Source of the DNA: Actinomycetota bacterium
Lineage (GTDB): Bacteria; Actinomycetota; Acidimicrobiia; Acidimicrobiales; JAFATL01
Assembly (NCBI GenBank): GCA_019243975.1
Contig: JAFATL010000323.1
Coordinates: 1-6,305 of the forward strand
DNA: 6,305 bases
Direction: 5' to 3'
Part shown: positions 1-4,528 of the stretch, one piece after another
How the letters are laid out: every line of letters starts with the position of its first letter
Numbering within the stretch: the first letter of the stretch is position 1
Made by a program: the position numbers and the translations under genes
Notes under the pieces: generated by a model
The model's input: the letters and a program-made list of their open reading frames with translations, nothing else
Told to the model about the DNA's origin: nothing
Databases searched by the model: none

Positions 1-270
1 AGCAACACGGTGCAGGTGCAGTACTACGGCGCCAACTACGCCGACGGCAAGGAGTTCGACTCGTCGTGGGCGCGCGGCGGCCAGCCGGCCACGTTCCCGC
101 TCAACGGCGTCATCAAGGGCTTCTCGCTGGCGATCACCGGCATGAAGGTCGGCAGCCGCCGCGTCGTGGTGATCCCGCCCGACCTCGGCTACGGCGCCGC
201 CGGCTCACCGCCCGCCGTCGGCCCCAACGAGACGCTCGTCTTCGTCATCGACCTGCACGCCGTCCAGTAG
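1..270 (+). CDS. FKBP-type peptidyl-prolyl cis-trans isomerase (C-terminal part)
   Basis: The reading frame is open from base 1 to a TAG at 268-270, so the start lies outside the window and about 89 residues are visible. They match most of an FKBP domain: the VQYYGANYADGKEFDSSW strand region, a FPLN-GVIKGF stretch, GMKVGSRRVVVIPP, LGYGAAGSPP and a closing NETLVFVIDL strand. FKBP proteins catalyse cis-trans isomerisation of prolyl peptide bonds and help folding; actinobacterial versions are often exported or lipid-anchored, but the N-terminus that would show this is missing. The position equivalent to FKBP12 Trp59 (VIxGW) is Phe here, a substitution I believe is common in bacterial FKBPs. The other core residues look intact, so activity is plausible. 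The gene ends just before a strong stem-loop. Confidence 0.93.
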   Translation, partial: SNTVQVQYYGANYADGKEFDSSWARGGQPATFPLNGVIKGFSLAITGMKVGSRRVVVIPPDLGYGAAGSPPAVGPNETLVFVIDLHAVQ

Positions 271-276
271 CCCCGA

Positions 277-326
277 CGAACTCGCCACACTTGACCGCGT
301 AGTCGCGGTCAAGTGTGGCGAGTTCG
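277..326. terminator. Perfect 23-bp stem-loop between convergent genes, probable bidirectional terminator
   Basis: Bases 277-299 and 304-326 are exact reverse complements (23 of 23), separated by the 4-base loop TAGT. The structure lies 6 bases after the FKBP stop codon and 17 bases beyond the stop of the convergent DUF1330 gene, which is where a shared terminator would sit. There is no T-tract on either side; hairpins without a U-tail are often proposed as terminators in high-GC actinobacteria. The stem's length and perfect symmetry also fit a dispersed intergenic palindromic repeat, which a genome search could test. Confidence 0.75.
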
Positions 327-343
327 CTCAGGGGCGCAGCTGC

Positions 344-751
344 TCAGGTGCCGACGCCCTCGAAGTCGGTCACGGCCTCGCACGCGATGAGCACCGTGCG
401 CTCGAGCCCGTCCTCGCGGTCCTTGTGCGCCTCGCCGTATGACGAGCTGGTCGCCATGTCGATGAACGCCTGCCGACTGGGATAGGCGACGAGGGCGACG
501 GCGTCCCACGCGTCGGTGTCGACGTCGCCGATCACCACCTGCTCGGCCTTGCCCAGCCACACCATGCGGCCGCCTCGCTCCTCGACCATCTTCGACACCA
601 CCGCGCCGTAGCGGTTGTAGGCGTCGGCCCCGCTGCCGTCACCGCTGCTCGCCTTGTCCTTGAACTTGAGCAGGTTGAGCATCACCACTTCGCCTTCGCG
701 CTGGGAGCTGGCAAAGGCGATGAACTGTTCCTTGTTCGGGGTGATGGCCAT
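344..751 (-). CDS. DUF1330-family protein
   Basis: This gene encodes 135 residues with no signal peptide or membrane segment, so it is probably cytoplasmic. The pattern matches the DUF1330 family (ferredoxin-like alpha/beta-barrel fold): a VVMLNLLKFKD strand near residues 22-32, a Tyr-rich AYNRYG helix start, a GGRMVWLGKAEQVVIGD strand pair, WDAVALVAYPSRQAFIDMAT and a later SYGEAHKDREDGLERT segment. The length is somewhat above the usual 95-100 residues because of an N-terminal extension and a short tail. The biochemical role of DUF1330 proteins is generally unknown; the fold resembles small monooxygenases and stress-response barrel proteins, but no activity can be assigned. The ATG is preceded by GAGGAG (756-761) with a 4-base gap. 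The stop of the upstream membrane protein is only 12 bases away, so the two may be co-transcribed. Confidence 0.87.
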   Translation of the reverse strand: MAITPNKEQFIAFASSQREGEVVMLNLLKFKDKASSGDGSGADAYNRYGAVVSKMVEERGGRMVWLGKAEQVVIGDVDTDAWDAVALVAYPSRQAFIDMATSSSYGEAHKDREDGLERTVLIACEAVTDFEGVGT

Positions 752-763
752 GTCTCTCCTCGA

Positions 764-1930
764 TTACGTGGAGCAGCGGATGTACTGCGAGTCGGTCCAG
801 TCGTAGCGCAGGCGAGCGACCGCATGCGTCGGCTCGCCCGACGAGCCGTCGATTTGCTCGTGGGTCGACCACTCGCGCGTCTGGCCGGGGCCGAGGCTGC
901 CGTTGAGGTCGGCCGAGCCGGTATCGACGAGCTCGCCCTGGGCGTCGTAGTAGCTGATGTTGACGCTGTAGAGATCGATCGTCGCCGACGACGTGTTGCG
1001 CACGACGCCCGACACGTCGACCGGATAGAAGTCGACGGCGTCGGGGCTGCCGTGCTGGAACGACGAGATCGAGGCCTGGGGCTTGCCACTGGGGCAGCCG
1101 CCGCTCGGGGCGGCGGTGGTGGGTGGCGCGGGCCGGGGCTGCGGCGCCGGTGTCTGCCCGCCGCTGCTCGAGCCGCCCGGCGAGCTGGACGATCCCGAGG
1201 ACGACGACGAGCCGCCGTTCGTCGAGCGGCCGCCCGTGGACGCGACCGCGGCGCCGCCGGACGTCGACCCGCTGATGGTGCCGATGGCGCCGACAGCGGT
1301 CGTCGGCGTCGCCACGCCGGGCGGTCCGACCAGCGTCGTGTCGGGGCTGGCGAGCAGCGTCGTGCTGGTGGCGCGGGACGCCGGGCGCGTGGTGGTCGCT
1401 GTGACGTTGCCGGCGGTGACCTGTTGCGGGGACGACGAGAAGACACCGGCCGCCGCCAGGGCGACGAGAATGACGGCCAGACCGACGGCCACGACGCCCA
1501 CGCGCGTGCCCACTGACATGCCGTCCCAGATCGGTATGCCCCGGCCTCCGGCGCGCGCCGGCGCCACCAGCGGCGTCGGCTCCGTCCGCGGTGCCTCGTC
1601 ACGTTTCGGCGGCGGCGGCTTCGCCTGGGCTGACGGAGGCGGCGGCGGGGGAGGCGGCGGCGGAGCGGACGGCGGCGGGGACGGAGGGGCCGCGGCAGTC
1701 ACCGTCGGAGCCGCGGCGGCGGACGGGTTCGTCGTCGGCCGCGGGGGCAGTGGCGGAGGTGGCGTCGGCCGTGGCGGGGGCGGTGGCTCGGGCCGGGCAG
1801 GCGCGACCGGTACCGGCGCCTGCTCGCCCATCGAGTCGAAGAACCCGTGCGCGTCCTCGAGGTGCCGCCGGAACGACGGCTCGTCCTCCAACGACTGATC
1901 ACACAGCGCGCACGGATACGCGTTCGGCAG
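764..1930 (-). CDS. Membrane-anchored C2H2 zinc-finger protein with proline-rich spacer and external FxLYD-like domain
   Basis: With the start chosen here the protein has 388 residues. Residues 7-28 form a C2H2-type finger (Cys7, Cys10, His23, His28: C-X2-C-X12-H-X4-H). Residues 39-125 are proline-rich and include ten consecutive prolines (90-99). One hydrophobic helix spans about 144-164. A Ser/Thr/Gly-rich stalk follows to about 278. Residues 291-388 resemble an FxLYD domain (VSGVVRNTSS, YSVNISYYDAQGELV, LGPGQTREW), flanked by Cys279 and Cys386, which could form a disulfide. The expected topology is finger inside, FxLYD domain outside. Function is unknown; linking an extracytoplasmic event to a cytoplasmic nucleic-acid or protein partner is speculation. 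The start is uncertain. CTG at 1930 has GGGAGGG six bases upstream, GTG at 1945 overlaps that site, and ATG at 2017 has no visible ribosome binding site and adds residues with mixed third-position bases unlike the rest. The stop is TAA. Confidence 0.8.
   Translation of the reverse strand: MPNAYPCALCDQSLEDEPSFRRHLEDAHGFFDSMGEQAPVPVAPARPEPPPPPRPTPPPPLPPRPTTNPSAAAAPTVTAAAPPSPPPSAPPPPPPPPPPSAQAKPPPPKRDEAPRTEPTPLVAPARAGGRGIPIWDGMSVGTRVGVVAVGLAVILVALAAAGVFSSSPQQVTAGNVTATTTRPASRATSTTLLASPDTTLVGPPGVATPTTAVGAIGTISGSTSGGAAVASTGGRSTNGGSSSSSGSSSSPGGSSSGGQTPAPQPRPAPPTTAAPSGGCPSGKPQASISSFQHGSPDAVDFYPVDVSGVVRNTSSATIDLYSVNISYYDAQGELVDTGSADLNGSLGPGQTREWSTHEQIDGSSGEPTHAVARLRYDWTDSQYIRCST
1634..1663 (-). repeat. 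Low-complexity tract encoding ten consecutive prolines
   Basis: Ten proline codons in a row (mixed CCG, CCT and CCC) lie inside the proline-rich spacer of the zinc-finger membrane protein. The surrounding stretch, about 1606-1800, is strongly G-biased on the + strand and gives long but meaningless antisense reading frames. Because proline codons are mixed rather than one repeated triplet, the run looks selected at protein level rather than a recent slippage product. Polyproline runs normally need elongation factor P for efficient translation. Confidence 0.85.
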
Positions 1931-1936
1931 AGCTAT

Positions 1937-1943
1937 CCCTCCC
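1937..1943 (-). promoter_or_regulatory. Ribosome binding site GGGAGGG pointing to a CTG start at 1930
   Basis: On the - strand GGGAGGG is followed by six bases (ATAGCT) and then CTG-CCG-AAC, which would give the N-terminus MPNAYPCALC directly in front of the zinc finger. The canonical alternatives are worse: GTG at 1945 overlaps this purine run, and ATG at 2017 has no purine-rich site before it. CTG starts are rare, so this is the best-supported but not a certain choice. Confidence 0.5.
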
Positions 1944-2051
1944 ACTCGAAGAACCGCAAGCCTACGTCGCCAACCCAGCCGATCTGACGCGCCGGAGTAC
2001 GCTCGCGGCGTCGTCATCGGGCACCGACGGGGGGCGGCGAGTGGCGGTCAG

Positions 2052-2058
2052 AGGAAGG
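2052..2058 (+). promoter_or_regulatory. Ribosome binding site supporting a GTG start at 2062
   Basis: AGGAAGG at 2052-2058 places an AGGA core six bases ahead of GTG at 2062, giving a compact signal peptide beginning MRTAGAAAMVC. A rival GTG at 2041 has a run of six G (2029-2034) six bases upstream and would add seven residues including two Arg; it is also compatible with a signal peptide. The ATG at 2086 would remove most of the signal peptide. Confidence 0.5.
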
Positions 2059-2061
2059 ATC

Positions 2062-3918
2062 GTGCGCACGGCGGGTGCGGCCGCCATGGTCTGCGCCGCC
2101 ATGTGGGCAGTGTTCGCCCCTGCCAGCGCGGCCCCCGTGAACGTTGCCGCCGTGACCCTGCAGCTCGACGGCCCGGTCGCGGCCGGGGGTACCGCGCACC
2201 TGTCGGGCGAGGTCTCGCTGGCCGCCGCCGGCGCAGGCGTGCCGTTGGCGCCCGTGCAGGTGACGCTCACCAGCGACGCCGGCAGCGTCAGCGCATCGGC
2301 GACGACCGACGGCAGCGGGCACTTCGCCGTGGCCATCGGCGTGCCGGCAGCCGCCAAGTCGGCGACCGCGACGGCATACCTACTCAAGGGGAGCTTGGTG
2401 GAGGCCGCCAGTCCGTCCGTGACGGTATTGCAGCCCGCCGCGACGACCCCGACGACGAGCCCGCCGGTCACCGGCGCTCCGCCTCCGACACTTCAGCCGC
2501 CGACGACCCACACCACGCGCACCTCGACACCGCCGGCGCTGTTGTCGGTGCGCATCGACCCGCGGACGCCACAGCAGCTGGGTCACGTGGAACGCTTCCG
2601 CTCGCAGCCGGCAGGCATCGACTGCGAGCGCGAGTGCATCGCCGTGTTCCCGGTGGGCACGGTGGTGTCGCTCGAGGTCGATTCGCCAACGAAGGAGGAG
2701 TTCCTCTCCGCGTGGGGCGGCGCGTGTGCCGGTCAGCCGCCGGCGGTGTGCCGCGTGCGGTTGACGAGCGATCGCGAGGTCACCGCACTGATCGGTGGCG
2801 TGCTGCCGATCACGGTGACCACGCCAACCACGGTGGTGCAGCCGCCCGTCGCGAACAGGTGCGCGCGACATCAGCCGTGCCGACTGCCGACCGTGCGCGG
2901 GTTCTTCGGTCATCTCCCGCCCATCAGCGCGGTGACGGGCGCGCTCGCCGGGTTCGTGTTGCTGGCGTTCCCGGGCGCGTTGTTCACGGCGACGCTCGAG
3001 GAGAACTACGAAACCGTCCGCGCCTGGTTCGGGAGGCGAGGTGCGCCAGTGCACCGTCGACCGGCGGTCGTCCTCACCGGCGTCTCCCTCGTCGTCGGCT
3101 TCGCCTGGTGGTTGGGCCGCGGTGAGCACCGAGGCGCTGCCGCCAACGTGGCGGCCATCCTCGGCGTCGCGGCCGCCTTCGCGGTCATCACGTTGGTCGC
3201 CGAGGTGCCCGAGATGCTGACCGCTCGCGCCCACCGCGCCGATTTCGAAGGCGTCCTGCGTGCGCTGCCGGGTACCGCCGTGCTGTCCCTGACCGCGGGC
3301 CTGGTGTCGAACATCCTCCATCTCGAACCGGGCTACGTGTTCGGCACCGTGGCCGGCTTCGCCGTCATCCGCGGCCGGCGCACGAAGGAGCTGGGCGGTC
3401 AGTCAGCGGCGTTCGGCGCGGCGGCGTTGTTCGGCGTCGGCATGCTGGCCTGGATCACGTGGGGCGCCCTGCAGTCCTACGTCGAGCGCGGGCACCCCGG
3501 CGCCATCGGCCCGGTGTTTGCCGGTCAGTTCATGGAGGTGCTCGTCCTCGGGTGCATCGAGGCGATCGCGTTCGCCTATCTCCCGCTGCGGTTCATGGAC
3601 GGCGCGCGCGTGCGCGAGTGGAACCGGCAGGTGTGGCTCGTCATCCAGGGGGCGGCGCTGGTCCTCGCCGCTCTCCTCATCGCCGCCACCGGCCAGAACG
3701 ACTACATCGAGGTCCTCGAGGACAAGCACCCGGGCGCCACCGTCAAAGCGTTGATCGTGGCCCTCGCCTTCGGCGCGTTCTCCGTCGGCTTCTGGGCGTA
3801 CTTCCGGCTACGGGAGGGTGCGGGGCCGGTACCGGCGGCGGCCGGTGGGGGAGAGGACGCCGACCATGAGGATGTCGACCAGCTCGGCGATGAAGTGCTC
3901 GGGGTCGTCGGCAACTAG
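2062..3918 (+). CDS. Exported multi-domain membrane protein with FGHLP motif (FGLLP motif-containing membrane protein-like)
   Basis: The protein has 618 residues. A signal peptide (1-23) ends in ASA-A. Residues 26 to about 125 look like a bacterial Ig-like or carboxypeptidase-regulatory-like beta domain (PVQVTLTSDAGSVSASATTDGSGHF). A Thr/Pro linker follows. Residues about 155-245 resemble the InlB B-repeat-like domain, with GIDCERECIAVFPVGTVVSL, then SAWGGACAG and a closing AVCRV; Cys188, 192, 222 and 230 probably form two disulfides. A second linker with Cys267 and Cys273 leads to FGHLP (282-286) and about eight hydrophobic segments from 291 to 580. The FGHLP motif, followed by a helix with FPGALFTATLEENYE, recalls proteins annotated as 'FGLLP motif-containing membrane protein'; I cannot confirm this without a search. 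Function is unknown. The layout suggests a cell-surface sensor, adhesin or transport-associated protein. It is transcribed divergently from the zinc-finger membrane protein. The last 35 residues (from 583, acidic and low-complexity) are antisense to the TetR gene. Confidence 0.75.
   Translation: MRTAGAAAMVCAAMWAVFAPASAAPVNVAAVTLQLDGPVAAGGTAHLSGEVSLAAAGAGVPLAPVQVTLTSDAGSVSASATTDGSGHFAVAIGVPAAAKSATATAYLLKGSLVEAASPSVTVLQPAATTPTTSPPVTGAPPPTLQPPTTHTTRTSTPPALLSVRIDPRTPQQLGHVERFRSQPAGIDCERECIAVFPVGTVVSLEVDSPTKEEFLSAWGGACAGQPPAVCRVRLTSDREVTALIGGVLPITVTTPTTVVQPPVANRCARHQPCRLPTVRGFFGHLPPISAVTGALAGFVLLAFPGALFTATLEENYETVRAWFGRRGAPVHRRPAVVLTGVSLVVGFAWWLGRGEHRGAAANVAAILGVAAAFAVITLVAEVPEMLTARAHRADFEGVLRALPGTAVLSLTAGLVSNILHLEPGYVFGTVAGFAVIRGRRTKELGGQSAAFGAAALFGVGMLAWITWGALQSYVERGHPGAIGPVFAGQFMEVLVLGCIEAIAFAYLPLRFMDGARVREWNRQVWLVIQGAALVLAALLIAATGQNDYIEVLEDKHPGATVKALIVALAFGAFSVGFWAYFRLREGAGPVPAAAGGGEDADHEDVDQLGDEVLGVVGN
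3808..3918. other. 111-bp tail-to-tail overlap of two convergent genes
   Basis: The + strand membrane protein stops with TAG at 3916-3918 while the - strand TetR gene stops with TAG (complement of 3808-3810). The TetR C-terminus in this stretch (DPEHFIAELVDILMVGVL) reads like ordinary family sequence. The + strand tail (acidic, Gly/Ala-rich) reads like a non-conserved extension after the last membrane helix. No terminator hairpin lies between the two genes, so their transcripts should be complementary at the 3' ends. Confidence 0.8.
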
Positions 3919-4443
3919 CCCGCCGATCGACGCGGCCGCCAGGCCCGCGTAGGTCGCCACCGACGCGTCGAACGGCCGGTACTCGTCGCGGCCGGCGCGT
4001 GCGCCGATCTCCGACGCCACATCGTCGACCAGCTGCCTGACGAGCGCGGCCAGCTCGGCGCCGACGTCCGGGAAGTCCTTGAGGTTGCCCAGCAGGGCGA
4101 GCAGGAGCGGGCCCTCGGCGTGCACGAGGCGGGCGAAGCGGGTGAGGAACTCCTCCAGCCGGTCGGCCTCGTTCTCGAGCGCGGGCGTGAGCTCGTTGCC
4201 CTGCGCCACCTGCTCGCGCAGCATGTCGAGGAGCGGGTCGGCCACGGCGGCGCGGAACAGCTCGTCCTTCGACCCGAAGTGCTTGAGCACCAGGCCCTCG
4301 CTCACGCCCGCCCGCTCGGCGATGCCGAGGGTCGTGGTGGCGCGGTAGCCGTGGCTGGAGAACTCGTCGCGCGCGATCTCGAGCAACGCGTGGCGCCGCT
4401 GGTCGGCCGGCATCCGCTTCCGCGGTTTCGTCGTTGACGCCAT
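3808..4443 (-). CDS. TetR/AcrR-family transcriptional regulator
   Basis: This is a 211-residue DNA-binding protein, the usual TetR size. A basic N-terminus (KPRKR) is followed by the TetR_N domain at about 16-63: RRHALLEIARDEFSSHGYRA, then TTTLGIAERAGVSEGLVLKHF with the helix-turn-helix at roughly 38-57, and the typical SKDELF end. The remainder is helical and variable, as expected for the ligand-binding and dimerisation domain, so the inducer cannot be read. The ATG at 4443 is chosen because GGGGGTGGAG directly precedes it. The upstream ATG at 4482 adds 13 residues (MIYLQRPVNSGVE) and would lie inside the proposed operator. It is divergent from the LLM monooxygenase and P450 genes, and TetR proteins in this position usually repress themselves and the divergent operon. 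Its 3' end overlaps the convergent membrane-protein gene. Confidence 0.93.
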   Translation of the reverse strand: MASTTKPRKRMPADQRRHALLEIARDEFSSHGYRATTTLGIAERAGVSEGLVLKHFGSKDELFRAAVADPLLDMLREQVAQGNELTPALENEADRLEEFLTRFARLVHAEGPLLLALLGNLKDFPDVGAELAALVRQLVDDVASEIGARAGRDEYRPFDASVATYAGLAAASIGGLVADDPEHFIAELVDILMVGVLSPTGRRRYRPRTLP

Positions 4444-4454
4444 CTCCACCCCCG

Positions 4455-4482
4455 AGTTTACTGGTCGCTGTAAGTAGATCAA
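4455..4482 (-). promoter_or_regulatory. Candidate promoter of the TetR gene
   Basis: Reading the - strand, TTGATC (4482-4477) and TAAACT (4460-4455) are separated by 16 bases, a reasonable sigma-70-type pair. The -35 box is exactly the centre of the proposed TetR operator, which would allow direct autorepression. The predicted transcript start is only about 5 bases before the ATG at 4443, leaving a very short leader, so this is tentative. Confidence 0.35.
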
Positions 4483-4486
4483 TACT
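4457..4486 (+). promoter_or_regulatory. Candidate promoter of the LLM monooxygenase-P450 operon
   Basis: TTTACT (4457-4462) and AATACT (4481-4486), 18 bases apart, each match four of six sigma-70 consensus positions. This would start a transcript near 4493 with a leader of about 36 bases before the GTG at 4529. The -10 box lies inside the proposed TetR operator. The boxes are weak and actinobacterial -35 elements vary. Confidence 0.3.
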
Positions 4487-4489
4487 CAC
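4470..4489. promoter_or_regulatory. Probable TetR operator (inverted repeat in divergent gap)
   Basis: GTAAGTA (4470-4476) and TACTCAC (4483-4489) are inverted copies with one mismatch and a 6-base centre (GATCAA), giving a 20-bp site of the size TetR dimers bind. An alternative, wider pairing uses GTAAGT (4470-4475) with ACTTAC (4488-4493), extended by CGC (4466-4468) and GCG (4495-4497). The two pairings share the left arm. The site overlaps both candidate promoters, consistent with repression in both directions by the adjacent regulator. Confidence 0.6.
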
Positions 4490-4528
4490 TTACGGCGGAC
4501 CAGGCGCAGGAACGACGGAGGTCGCAGC

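Larger units (their letters stand above)
1931..2061. other. Divergent intergenic region, presumed to hold two promoters
   Basis: With the preferred starts on both sides, about 130 bases separate the zinc-finger membrane protein (-) from the FGHLP membrane protein (+). Both ribosome binding sites lie at its ends. I looked for -35/-10 pairs on both strands and found none convincing; no clear inverted repeat or riboswitch-like structure was seen. An extended 5' end of the - strand gene (to the ATG at 2017) could occupy part of it. Confidence 0.5.

Noticed and set aside
1083..1898. Long + strand reading frame (271 codons) antisense to the zinc-finger membrane protein
   Set aside because: The translation is Gly/Ala/Val low-complexity, mirroring the Pro/Ser/Thr-rich true protein on the other strand. 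Such frames are expected in GC-rich sequence, and no recognisable domain is present.
1591..2061. 5' extension of the + strand membrane protein back to ATG 1591
   Set aside because: It would run through the whole N-terminal half of the divergent gene, has Arg/Ala-rich shadow composition, and would bury a clear signal peptide in the middle of the protein.
1931..2061. Sigma-70-type promoter boxes in the divergent gap
   Set aside because: I tested several TAGGCT- and TACGCT-like hexamers for a partner at 16-18 bases and found none good enough to report.
4444..4482. Start of the TetR regulator at ATG 4482
   Set aside because: It has no ribosome binding site, adds 13 unusual residues, and overlaps the proposed operator; ATG 4443 has a G-rich site right before it.
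3743..4489. Alternative - strand frame of 248 codons over the TetR gene
   Set aside because: It is Arg/Pro/Ala-rich shadow sequence in another frame, while the TetR frame has a complete helix-turn-helix domain.
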